A stretch of 64,000 nucleotides of DNA from Sodiomyces alkalinus F11 (taxonomy: Eukaryota > Ascomycota > Sordariomycetes > Glomerellales > Plectosphaerellaceae). Both the position numbers and the translations under genes were made by a program. The stretch covers positions 45,154 to 109,153 of the forward strand of contig NW_021167093.1 of NCBI RefSeq assembly GCF_003711515.1. Reading direction: 5' to 3'. Below, piece by piece: positions 36,201 to 47,583 of this stretch (within the stretch, counting starts at the first letter, position 1; each line of letters opens with the position of its first letter). The notes below the pieces were generated by a model that saw only the letters and a list, made by a program, of their open reading frames with translations, was not told the DNA's origin and made no database searches.

Positions 36201-38240
36201 CTCTCTCTTTTTATATACGCCGCTTTCGCTATAACTAACTACTAAGCTACTACGCCTATAGAAAACCTACTTAAGCGCTATATTCACCCTAAGGCACGCA
36301 CCGTTATCGACTCTTATACTAGAGGTCGTACCGAGTATATCCTTAAAAAGAGTAGGTGGGCTTTTCCCTTAACCGATCTCTCTTACCGCCTATTCGATAT
36401 ATCCGATAACGACCCCCTTTTCTTTAGGTTTATAGCAGGTAGTATAGAAGACTAGTAAGCCGTTTAATAGTTCCTAGGAACTATAGAGGGAGAGTATATA
36501 AGCAGAGAAGTCGTAGATAGTATAACTCTATTAACTCCCCTAGTAAAGGTCTATAGGGATAGTATTATAGCCGCCTGTATAGCCTTACTAGCTATATAGA
36601 GAATATATAGTAACCTCTTTAAGGGTAAGTGGTTAGAAAGGTCTACTATAAGAAACCTAATTAGGGTAATAATTACTAGATAGATCGGGGATACTAGGCC
36701 TAAGACCTGGATTAATAACGTTAACTTATAGAGTTACGACGCTAAGAAGAAGAGATTTAACCACCTAGATATAAGCGAGAGGGACCTTTTTAGGATTATA
36801 ATATCCCGGCTAATTCCTTTTATATACCACGTTAAAGGTATCCACTTCGTTAGCCTAATCTTAGATTAGAAGACTTAGGTTATATACGTATATAATAGTA
36901 TATAGTATAATAGAGGAGCTAAGAAGCGTTTATTAGAAAGCTTCCGAGAAGCTATAAGCTAGCTACGGTATATTAAAGCCTTTAAAAAAGCTATAGATAG
37001 CCTAGTTAGCAAACTCTATATCGTTCTAGGCCCTTAATAAGAGGATAAGTATTCGTGTAGTCTATTTATTAGTAAATAGATCCGTTATATTATTTAGAAG
37101 GGATACTTATTCCCTGCCTTATCCCGACTATACCGCCTATAAGATAGCCACTACTACGTTAATAACGCCGCTAGCTATACTAAGTATATTAGATATAGCT
37201 AGTTAAGCTATATAGGCGAACTCTTCGGCTTCGGCTATGAACCTAAGCTAACTCTCGGATAGCCTACCCTATCCCCTAACCCCGCTCCTACTACCGCTCC
37301 TATTATAACTCCCTCCTATAATCCACCTAAGATAACTAGTTGTAAGCCTATTAATAAGAAGTGGACGCCCGTTAATCCGCTAAAGGGACCGAAGACGCCT
37401 AAGGCGCCTAAGACCCCTTAAACGACTAAGTAGGAGTCCCTTTCCCCTGATTAGGGATTAACTAAAGTCCCGGCGTTCGATAATAATAATAGCGGCGCGT
37501 TCCTAGAGCTAGGTAACCTTAAGCTTATTATCCCTAAGCATAAGAAGGTTAGTAAGGAAAACACGCCCCTAGCTACTAAACCCTCTCCTATTATAATACC
37601 GCCTAAGTCTCCTAAAGCCTAAGCCCTTACCGGTTCCCCTAGTTAGAAGAAGACTAAGCTAAAGAAGTAGCCGTAGCCCGCCCCTTTTAAGATTAGCTCG
37701 GCTACTAGTTACTACACGTATAAGGGAGAGGACGTTATTAATTTTACTATAAGGACTAATATATAGAGTAAGTAAGAGAAGGATTAAGCGTACTAAGGCC
37801 GCGGTCTAAAGATATCCCGTAGCCTGCTATTCTATAGGCTAATCGAGATAAGGAATATACCGTTTAGACTAAGTAATTATAGCCGGGAGGATTAGGTCTA
37901 GTTATTTAATAACCCCTACAAAGCCGCTTTATAGAATACCGCTACTAATAGTGATAAGTATCTCCCGTTATCGCGAGTAATAGAGTAAGGAGGCTAGCGT
38001 TATTATAGTGCCGCTCTTAAGTAGGAAGCGGATAAGGCTACTACTCATTAAGAGGCTAAGAAGGCTAGTGAGCCTAACTATATAGTAGGAGGAAGAACCT
38101 TACGAAAACGTAAGTAGAGGTATATATAGAGGATTAGATAAGCGACGTCTTAAGGATATAGTTAGTGAAGATAATAAGGGAATAGTATATACGGAGGAAC
38201 TAAAGCTAAAAGAATCCCTAACTTAGTATACGTGGAGGAC
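36200..38240 (+). pseudogene. Ulp1-like (C48) cysteine protease remnant, giant gypsy copy 2
   Basis: This copy is closer to the canonical motif than copy 1. HFVSLILDQKTQ has catalytic His at 36843-36845. It is followed 17 residues on by YNS (Asp codon GAT now AAT at 36894-36896, a TpG to TpA change), then LGPQQEDKYSCSLFI with catalytic Cys retained at 37056-37058 and Gln nine residues earlier, matching the Ulp1 Q-x-D-x-C-G box (Gly now Ser). A Pro/Lys-rich linker (37,260-37,680) and a conserved basic C-terminus (38,060-38,240) follow. Identity to copy 1 over the protease looks about one third at protein level, far below gag-pol. Between the two copies all three catalytic residues are accounted for. 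Confidence 0.65.
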
Positions 38241-38360
38241 GGGGTAATTAGAGGAATAAGGGTGCGTAATAGGTCTTTACTTAGTTTATTTACTCGTATC
38301 TGCTTATTTTTAGGAGTTATCTATACTACGAGGGCGTAGTTAAGATAACTAGGGCCGTAT

Positions 38361-38715
38361 TATAACCGCGTAGATACGGCTTTAGTATAGTGTTAGCAGC
38401 CGGGTATATAACCCCCTTTTTCGAGGCTACTAGATCTATATCCTATATATTTATTAAGGGATATACGCAGGATATCCCGGGGACGATTATTTAATTATTA
38501 TCCTCTTTTATAATTACATATTCCACGTTTAAGGTATCTTTCTAGTTTAACGTATATTACCCTAATCAGAATAGTGACTACCGATCTACTTCTTCGCTAA
38601 AGGTTATAGCGGTGTTAGTTATGTTGTGGTTATGCATCGTGGTTTTACTGGACTAACCTCTTTGTCTAATCCTTGTCTTGACGATCTGGTGCCACTACGT
38701 CGTTATCCAGTTACA
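38361..38715 (+). repeat. 3' LTR of giant gypsy copy 2
   Basis: This 355-bp LTR starts TATAACCGCG and ends GTTACA. Beyond it copia-1 sequence resumes. Confidence 0.88.
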
Positions 38716-40588
38716 CCACCTAAAGGGATAAAGATAAAGTATCCGTGGGTAGTCTAACGGCCGTAAAGCGGCCTTAATTATTAAAGATATAGATTAACGA
38801 TCTTAAGTCTAGGATAATATAGTATAATAGTGCTTTAGCTTAGTTAATAGATAAGGATACTCCTTATACTTATAATCTTAATAGTACTATCGTATAAGGG
38901 CGCGCTACCCCTTTATCTTAGTAGGGGTAGACGCTTAGCCGTATACTCGCGGTAACGGAAAGGTCTTTTAAAACTATACTTACGGGTAGAGTAATAACCC
39001 CCTAATTCTATTATTACGGTATAGTAATTATAATAGGCGTAGTATTATAGAGTTAATCTTCTTAGACTTCCTTTATCTTATTAGCGGTAATAGCCCCTAA
39101 AGCTTCCCGCCTCTTCTATATCGCGGTGTCCACGCGGCTTTTAAAACTATAGTTACGTATCTTCTTTTCTATAACCTTTATAATATCTTCGCGGCCACGC
39201 TAAGTATAAGGGCGTATATCCGGCCTTATATACTAATAAGCGGTGGTGGTATAGGGGTTTTTATATATCTCGTAAGGCCTCCTTATTACGGGAGGGATAA
39301 CCTTTATGGATATATTACTATAAGGACGCTTCTTATTATCCTTATTATTAGTTGTATTCATAGTATCGGGGAGGTTTCTAAAGGTATTAAAGGTGCCTCT
39401 CCCGACTCTAGGCTTTATAGCGGAGGATTATAGGCTCTTTATATTACTAAGAACCGCCCTTAAAGCCTTTACGAAGTCGTTGATTATCAGCTCGTTTTCC
39501 GTGATCTTATCGTAGTTATTTACTAGATAGTTATTACTCTATTCCTAGGTAATAGGTCTAATAGCTTTTAACGCGTCTTCTGCCTAATATTCCGCGCTTA
39601 ATAGCTCTAAAACGTCTATATATTTATAGTGTATTATCGCTATTTTCCAGCTCATAACCTAGCCGTCTATATCCTTAAGTATAGCCTTTATAGGCGCAGT
39701 ATATTGTCGATACAGGACTAAGGCTTCTTTACAGAGGTTTAGAGGGGTTAGTCCTATATATGCATATAGGAGAGTAATTTAAGCCTATAGGTTAATTACG
39801 GTATTATTCTATAACTAGGCGAGGAGGCTATATAACGTGGTGTAGACGGTCCTTTCGATATAGAAGTATACCTTATTAAACTCCTTCTATTACGCGTTAT
39901 AGTCTATCTTTTCCTCGTAGTATACACGGCTATCTTATAGGTATCGTGTACGACCCTTTTAGAGACGTTATTGATAGATATAGGCGTCCTAGTCGGTGGT
40001 TCTTTCGTTACGATTATACCCTTCCGGCGAGCGGACGTCTTCCTTTTACCCGCGGCTATAGCCGCTATAGTACCGGCCATAGTAGCTATAGCTATAGCGT
40101 CTGTGGCGTCCGTGGCCTTATCGCCCTTTAGCGTGATAGTAGAAGATAGAGTAGCCGTGACTGTGGAAGACGAGGTGGCCGTGGCCTCCTCCGCGTTAGG
40201 GTCTATAGCAAAGGCTTTATATTTACGAATAGTAGGCGGTATAGGTATAAGGAGGAGGTAGGCGGTAGCCTCCTTATTACTTAGCTTTAGATTAAGGTAC
40301 TTATCCTAGTAGGAGACAGATTTACCACGTAGGGCGCGCTTCTATACCGCCTAATCCCTCTAGTTAATAAGGGTAATAGCGGCCGCCTTTTATTCGGTAT
40401 TAGATATATTAGAAGATATCTTTACTAGTTTATTATTTATCGGTTAGTTAATTAATAGGTAGGTTAATTAATCTTTTAAACTCTAATTAGGTTAATAGTA
40501 GTTATTTAAGAGTGCTTATATAAACATGATTACTTTTATAGTAGAATAGGGATAGGCTTATTAATTTCTATCGTTTAGGCATTATAAC

Positions 40589-40601
40589 CCGGGCTTATAA
40601 C
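40589..40601 (-). other. Primer-binding site of copia-1, half initiator-Met tRNA type
   Basis: GTTATAAGCCCGGG lies directly inside the 5' LTR. It is nearly the same block as in the gag-only element and matches the complement of the cleaved initiator Met tRNA anticodon arm after allowing one RIP change. Confidence 0.62.
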
Positions 40602-40878
40602 TATCGCACCTTAAATAGGTATTTAAATAATTAAATTAGTACAGTAGAAATCTTATATATATATATTATATTAAGTTATATCCGTGGAAGTCTTTTATAC
40701 CCTTAATTTACGTAGTGAAGACTCTATTATAGGTACTATATTATTTGGATCCTATCCGGTCTTTTCCGATATCCGCCCCTATTATATCCTGATACCCGAG
40801 GTCCGAAGCCTTTAGTCAGGGAGTGGATCCCCCCTGAATCCCCTATAGACCACGTCGTGGTCCTGCCTATATAATATA
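40602..40878 (-). repeat. 5' LTR of copia-1
   Basis: This 277-bp partner of 20224-20500 differs from it mostly by transitions. The target duplication could not be identified: the left flank is taaat and the right flank is aataa. Confidence 0.85.
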
Positions 40879-42270
40879 AATAAGGTACGCAAAAGATATA
40901 TATGTGTATTAAAGAAGAGTAAAAGGTACTCTGCGGAAAGATCTAACTATAAGGTAAAAAGAGGGGAAATCGATATAGATATATCGGTCGGAAGTACTCT
41001 ATCCGTGTATATAAGTAGCGTAAGTTATACCCCGGTAAGTGTATAGTGGTATCTAATATACCCCCCTAGAACTATAGGATTAATCCTGACTATTCTGCTT
41101 AATTAAACCCGTAAATCTAGCGTAAAATAGAGTCTATATATTGATCTAACGGTTAAATAGCTTATTAAAAAGCGCGCTCTTTTTATGTCTAAAAACGTTA
41201 ACAACGTGTAAAATCAGGTGGTTAAATTAACCCTATAACCACGATAAAACGATAAAAACGGGTGCCTAAATAATAATCTAAAGGGCACTAAAATAACGGT
41301 TAATCTAGGCTATAGATTTTAAACCTAGCACCGCGCCTCTTATAAATTACCTTAAGTCCCCTGGCTGAGAACCTTTATCTCTAATAGATATATAAATGCC
41401 TTGTGTTTCTGCAGAGCAAGTACCTTAGTTAGCCTATCGCTAACTATCTCTTAGGTCGAGATCTATACGATCAGGACCTTCTTCTATTAAACGACCTATC
41501 GGATCTAAAGGGCGTAGATATCTAGATACTTTAATTTAGATATAACCTAAGGCCGTAGAGCCTCTAGTGGGATCCTTATTTAATTATTATCGTAGTATAT
41601 CGTTAGTGGTTCCTCTTTAAAGATTAAGGTTAGGTCCTTAATTAAACGTCTCGTCGCGATATACTATCTAGTAGTAGGAGAAAGTGCTATAAGCTCGGCT
41701 TTAGTACTAGAGGTCACGACGCTTACTTACTTATTTGCCTTCTAGACTATAAGGCCCCCGAATAATAACATAGTATAGCCCTAGGAGCTATACCGAGTCT
41801 CACGGTCTTCTCTAAACGCCGCGTCTAAAGCATAGTAAAATACGTGCTATAGGTAGTTATCTCGTAGTCTAAAGTAAAGGTATAGAGACTTAATTAAGGC
41901 TAGATACTTTAAATATCTATCTACGGTATCGTGATACTATTTTAACAGGACGTGTTAGTATTGAATTCCGTAAGCCTTAAAGCGGCTTTAGAGATATTAG
42001 GCCTTATTTAATAGACGGCGTAGTTAATAGAGCCGAACTTTTATAGATATAGGTTGATTAAATCTATAAAGGCCTGCTCTGTTCTAGGTTAGAAAATGTT
42101 AGGAAAAGGAAAAGGGCTTTTAACCCTATGCCTACTATAATCTACCTATAACGCCTTAATCTTTTCGGTGATATAGTTCTTAAGGAAAAGCTTGTCAAGG
42201 AATAGGCTATAATACCAGAGAAAAGATACACCGTAACGCAAAATACTATTCGGACTTAGTAGTCGTATAT
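40879..42270 (-). mobile_element. Copia-2 fragment: RNase H, 3' region and partial LTR
   Basis: Leftward reading gives a Ty1/copia RNase H: DAAFREDRETR (about 41,820-41,790), SQGYTMLLFGG, KANKQVSVVTSSTKAELIAL. This is the copia D-A-S-F...SSTEAEY pattern with RIP stops at Gln. Downstream come a non-coding stretch, a C-run (41061-41066, the polypurine tract on the element strand) and about 182 bp of 3' LTR starting TATATTAGATACC, cut off at the copia-1 border. The 5' half is missing. The family differs from copia-1. Its 3' non-coding region resembles that of the gag-only element. Confidence 0.8.
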
Positions 42271-43411
42271 TATAAATACTTTAACTTAAGGAGGAAAAGA
42301 AGACTTTTCCCTCCCTACGCTAACGTAGTAATTTAGTCTCGCCGAGTACTCGGCGATCCGAGCGTATCTCCGATCCTATATAGTACTAATCTATAATACT
42401 ACTTAAATCCTTATACTACCCCCTCTCTAATAGGGCTAGTCCCTTAGGCCCGTTCTATTCCTCCTTACTGGGTAGAACGTGTATATAACTTTAGCCTTAT
42501 ATAAACCCCGTTATCTGGTTAGCGCTTATAATTAATCGGTACCGGTAAGGCTATATACCTCCTTTCTAATATTATAACCTTTTCCTATTATATAGCTAGG
42601 TAATCGGTAAACCGTTGGCGGTAATTATATAGCCGACTCGTTTACTAATTATTATTCCCTTTCTAGCGTCCCGTGTAATAGCCGGCGATTACTCGCGCGT
42701 TTTACAATATTATACTTATCGCTATACTTTTCTTTATTATCATAGTATATACTATTACTAAATTAGTGCTTCCTATTCTTTATACTTACTCTCTCTTTAG
42801 CCGGATTTATAACGAAGGCGACGGTTCGCCGCATAAATAAATCTTTCTTATTCTCTTTTATAGTATTTTTTCCTCTTCTTATTCTTTTTATATATCCTTT
42901 ATTCATTATTATACGTTTTAGTTAACTATCGTATATATAACTATAATTACCTTCTTTATCTTATTGTATCTAATTATTAAATATTAGCTAATATATCTCT
43001 TCTATTTAGTATTACCTAGGAGTTATATCGTATACTATATAATACTAATAAGGGAGAGCTAAGGAGCTACTCTAATAATCCGTTTTACGGTTATTATATA
43101 GCCTCCCTAGCCACCGATATTTATATAGATTATATTAGCTAATCTAACTCTACTATATATAGGTATATTATTTACTTCCGCTTATATTAAGCGTGAATAT
43201 CTATAGGTTTATCCTTACCCTTACTGAACGTTCGGCTCCTAATATATCTAGATCCCGGATAGTCTCCTAGGTACTACCTAGACTATTTAGAATATTAGTA
43301 CTAATATCCTCTAAAAAGAAATAAATACTAAGCTAATAGCGATTAGTTAGCGCCGTTTTTATCTACGTCTTTAAGCCGTATATAAGTAGTTCCGTAAGGC
43401 CTTAGAAAAGG
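42271..43411. other. Unassigned AT-rich repeat DNA
   Basis: RIP-type composition marks this as former repeat sequence, but I see no domain or LTR pair. By position it could hold the 3' LTR and upstream part of the antisense ORF of gypsy-3. Confidence 0.4.
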
Positions 43412-43852
43412 GAATGACTATCCGTTATATAAGTTCTGATATCTACTATAAAAAACCCACTTTTCAGTGGGGCCATAAAGCTAGGCTTAAGTATATAAAG
43501 TATCGTACCTAATTTATATATAGATATTAGTCCACTTTATATAAGTGTCATCTAGCTCCCTCGAGTTAAAAGCCTGCTGCAGTAGGGCGGAGCCGAAAGG
43601 TCGATCTTCAGGTATATCGTCGGTTATTATAAGGTTAGGTCGTGATATCGTGATATCTAGAGTAGCTTTAATTCTACTATCGTATAAAGTTATGGGTAGA
43701 TTAATAAGATAGATAACAGTTATATAAAGTGGACTAATCTCTATATACAAATTAGGTACTATACTTTATATGCTTGAGCCTGACTTTATGGCCCCACTAA
43801 AAAGTGAGTTTTACATAGTAGATATCAGAACTTATATAACGGATAGTCATTC
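43412..43852. mobile_element. MITE-like element with 143-bp terminal inverted repeats
   Basis: The 441-bp element has left arm 43412-43554 (GAATGACTATCCGTTATATAAG...) pairing with right arm 43710-43852, both 143 bp without net indels. The arms contain CAGTGGGGCCATAAAG-like and CCACTTTATATAA blocks. The 155-bp centre has no transposase; the minus-strand frame 43514-43750 runs through it and into both arms but resembles nothing I know. Similarity may extend slightly outward (GCCTTA...), so the ends and target duplication are uncertain. Arm differences are mostly transitions. Confidence 0.78.
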
Positions 43853-43929
43853 TCTTAGATAAGGCTATTTATCTTCCTACTGCCGCTATCGCTAATCACC
43901 TTATACTCGATAAGCTTTTATCTATTTAG

Positions 43930-44590
43930 TTGCTTTTAACTATTAACCTTATACTACGGGTTTATACCTATTATTCGCTATTAGTCGGCTCGCGCTAACT
44001 TTTCCTAAATTAATAATCTTCCCACTAAGGACGCCTATTCCCTTATAGGAATAGTTATACCTCCCTGCGACTATAGCCGTATTATCTTTATTACTCTAAG
44101 GCGGATAGTCCGTGATCTCCGGGTTGCCGATATAAAGGAGTATCCCGCTAAGCGTACGGCTTAAGCCGCCGGCCGTAATTAGCGCGGTATAGCTTTATTC
44201 CCTTATCTACGGAGTCTAGCCGCGGCCCTTATTAATATTAATAAGGACTGCTATCCCCTTATATCCGCCGCTTTTACCGGCCGCCGTACCGCTACCTATA
44301 GGCTCTAAATCTATATCTAATTGGATAATAAGGGTAATACCGTTAAGTAATTATTATCGTTTACCGCTAGCGTTACCTCCACTGCCGCTTCGCTTATTAC
44401 CACTAATAGCCTTAAGGCTATCGCTAAGTTATCGCCCGTGGCCGCCCTATCCGAGGAGGAGGAGAAAAAGATAGAGGAAGAGGGTATTAAGCCTAATTCC
44501 GATAATATCGAGATAGAGGATACTAATCCCTTAGAGGAGGTTATTATCATTAGTAGCGATAACGACTCCTTTAAGGGTTTTAATAACTAA
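43930..44590 (+). pseudogene. ORF antisense to pol in gypsy-3
   Basis: A plus-strand frame of about 220 codons reads through RIP stops: INNLPTKDAYSLIGIVIPPCDY, TLRRIVRDLRVADIKEYPAK and FPYLRSLAAALINI, ending in an acidic tail (EEEEKKIEEEG, SSDNDSF). The tail at 44,450-44,585 is fully open. It lies just beyond the 3' end of the leftward gypsy-3 pol, the same position and relative orientation as the antisense frames of gypsy-4 and the giant family. The upstream part is probably disrupted by the inverted-repeat element at 43,412-43,852. Function unknown. Confidence 0.5.
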
Positions 44591-44639
44591 GAGATAGATT
44601 TTCCGGTAGCTATAGGCGCTATATTAATAAGGCTAGGGT

Positions 44640-47583
44640 CAGTTATTTTATAGTTGCCTTTTAGCGTTATTACCCTATATATAGCTTTTACTATTACTTA
44701 TTTCGCTATATAAGTATAGTAATATTTCTCTTAACGGTTTCTAATTATATACGAACCGTGTAGCGCTAATAATTATCCTACTTCTTATATATATATTCGT
44801 TTACTTCTAGTATCGCTTTATAATAGCTAGGGCGTTTCCTAAGTAATCCTTAGGCTCCTAGGTATTATACTCTACTAGCTAGCCCGCCTACTTTATAAGG
44901 TAAAACTTCTATCCTGATTCCTCTTTATAGGCTATGATATCCTTAACTTTCTACTTATTCTGCTTTTCTAGGAGTAGTGATAGGTTATTCACTAAACCCT
45001 TAGCTATAAGCCTATCTCTCTAATAATAATACCGAAAACACGTTATATATCCTTAAGTACTATAATATTAGGCGAACCTTATACGTTAGCTCGCCGATCC
45101 GCTTTAAGATCTTTACCCGGATATACTGCGACGTGAGTTCTAAGCCGGCCTTAAATAGGAAATTAATAATAGCGAGTCCCACGAATTCTCCTTTTTCGAA
45201 ACTCCTAGGCTTATACCTCTTATTATAATGCTTAGCCTAGGTCTTAACCGCCGCCTCCTAATTAAGCGCGAATTTATTACCGAATATCCGTTAACCGTTT
45301 AACGTATTCCCTAACGCCTTATACCGTAGTAGTATCTCTAGGTTTAATATACTCTACTATTCTTAGGTAATACTAGTAAAGCGCCTTATATAATAATACT
45401 CTAATAAAACTATATAGGCTATTATTATACACGAATTTAGTCTTTTATAACTAAATCGGCTACTAGTTAGCGGCCTTTATACTTATTATCTATAAGAACT
45501 TAAGTAGCGTTTAGTATATTCGTTTAGCTTACTTATCTATCTAAGGGTAGAATATAATAGATAGTTAGCGAGTAATCGCCCTTTTATAGTAGAACTCCTC
45601 CTCAAACCGACTTATAATAAGCTTATCCTTATCGCTTAGAATTCCCTCTAGGCTTCCGAAATAACATTTAACTTTGATATAAAGGATAGTAGCTAACTAA
45701 GGTACTATAAGTATTTTATATGTTAGTATAGACAGTATATACTTTATTACGCGGTCGACGATTACTAGCACGGCGTTATAAGTTTAACCGTCCTTACGCT
45801 TTACGGCTAGGAAGCCTATAATAAAATCTATAGGGATCTTTTAGAACGGGTATAATAATAGTAGTAGCTATTATAGTTATCCGTGCCGTTTATACCTTAG
45901 TACCTAGGCGCCTTAGTAAACCGAGTATACGGCGATATATTTATAAATATTATACGCTAGGTTAACCTAATAAAACTTCCTTAATACTAGCTTTAGTATC
46001 TTATTTATACTTATATATTCTATATAGGGGTTATCGTGGTATTAGCGTAGGATCTATATTCTAATTATTGCCTCCTCGGGGATTATTAGTCTTCCTCTAT
46101 CATATAATATACTATTTTTATCGAGAGAGTACCTTACTCTTTTTCCGGTCTTTTATTAAACATTCACCGCTTAACATATATAGTTAGCGTTAGTAGTACC
46201 TAAACTTTTCGCTAGATATAAGACGATTTACCGTTTCGCCCTTAGTAAGCTCTAATATTATACAGTATAGGATATACTAATCCGGGATTATAATAGCCCT
46301 AGTCTTAGTCTCCTCCTCCGGTGTATAGTCGGTAAAAGCCCGCTAGACCGTTATATTATTACCGCGGGTCTTTTTTACCCGTGTAATCGCTATAATAATA
46401 ATATATAAGGTACCGTTTACTAGGCTTAGAGGTAGCTACTACCCTTATCGCCCTGTTTTAGAGCTTAGCTACGCGATATCTTCGCTTAGCGGAGCGACCT
46501 CTTATCTCTTTGGTCTAAGGTCCTCCTTTTAAAGTAACCTCCGGGCGGCCTATACGTATAAAGAAAGAACCGCCTTATCTAGGGTAGCGTGGATTTATAT
46601 AATCTATTAGTAAACGCTCGCCTATATATTTTTAATTAGACTTAGGTTACTAAAAAGAGTAAGGAGGATATCGCTATATATTATTTCCCCCCCTATATAG
46701 TCTAGCCTCCTAGATACACTATCTATTAGGTTCATCTTCCCCGGGCGATACTATACTTTAAAATTCAAAGATATAAGCCGATATACCTATTTAATAAGCC
46801 TTCTGCGAAGATCTTATACCAGCGCCTGTAATACGTCTTTTAGAGCTTCGTGGTCTATTAGAACTATAAACGCCTACCCTATACCTTTAAGGCAGTATTT
46901 TTAGTATTCTCAGCTTTCCACGATAGCTAATAACTCCTATTATCCTATAGCTTACTATTACTTTATATCGGTAAGCTTCCATGAGTAAGAGGCGATTAGT
47001 CGTTACTATAAGTCGTATTTCTAACTTAAAATTCCGGATACTATTTTATCCGACACGTTTATCTTAACTCTAGAATCCAGTATAGGGTTCTAATAGCCTA
47101 GGATAGACGCTGAGCTAAAAGCGACCTTTAATCTTTTAAAGGCTTCTTAAGCCTCTAGCGGAAAATAAAATAGTCTTTTCTTTACGCTAGCCTTATTACC
47201 CTTTAATAGCGCGGATAGGTGTATTATAACCTTCGAGTACCCCTTAATAAATCTACTATAGAAATTTGGGAATTCTAGGAAGACTTATATATCCCTAAAA
47301 GATTCTAGCGCCGGCTAGTCGGCTACTACTTATACCTTTTTTAGATTTATCGTATTACCCTTATAGCTTAATATAAATCCTAGGAAGTCTACCCGGTCCT
47401 TATAAAATGAGTATTTTAATAGTTTAGCATATAGTTAGTAATTCTATAACATTTTAAGGACTTATTATAGGTGCTTTATATATTCCTCCTTAATACGGGA
47501 GTAGATTAGGACATTATCAAGGTATATAATATAGTAGATATTAAGTAGACTAGCGAGTACTTAGTGAATATAGGCTCCAAGGT
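44640..47583 (-). mobile_element. Gypsy-3: truncated Ty3/gypsy pol (RT, RNase H, integrase)
   Basis: Read leftward, it begins in the middle of RT (AYIHQVLASLL then YLDNVLIYS, active site at about 47513-47524, from YLDDVLIYS). It continues through the RT thumb and RNase H (about 46,700-47,300), an integrase zinc-binding part (HDNPYIEYI, about 46,030) and integrase core (PIDFIIGFLAVKRKDG near 45,820; GILSDKDKLIISRF near 45,640). This is a Tf1/Ty3-like family distinct from the giant gypsy. The RT fingers, protease and gag are missing because the element stops abruptly at copia-3 sequence, sharing only ACCTT at 47579-47583. RIP-damaged. Confidence 0.82.

Larger units (their letters stand above)
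24417..38715 (+). mobile_element. Giant Ty3/gypsy LTR retrotransposon, copy 2 (complete, 14.3 kb)
   Basis: The element is bounded by LTRs of 361 bp (24417-24777) and 355 bp (38361-38715) with TGTAAC/GTTACA-type ends. It contains a leader, gag, protease, RT, RNase H and integrase, then about 5 kb of extra DNA holding an antisense frame and a Ulp1-like frame. It sits inside copia-1. The flanks CTAC (24413-24416) and CCAC (38716-38719) fit a 4-bp target duplication with one CpA to TpA change. It is about twice the usual gypsy length. All frames are RIP-damaged. Confidence 0.9.
38716..40878 (-). mobile_element. Copia-1 LTR retrotransposon, 5' part (interrupted)
   Basis: This is the upstream half of the leftward copia-1: 5' LTR at 40602-40878, primer site just inside it, then gag (about 40,450-39,000) and protease up to the gypsy insertion. 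Joining the minus-strand reading at 38,720 to that at 24,416 gives a continuous protease/pre-integrase frame, showing that the two halves were one element. Shadow frames at 39,946-40,261 are not genes. Confidence 0.85.

Noticed and set aside
36200..38240. Ulp1-like frame as part of a nested KDZ or MULE-type DNA transposon
   Set aside because: No transposase, inverted termini or target duplication is seen around it, and the same arrangement inside matching LTRs occurs in both giant gypsy copies.
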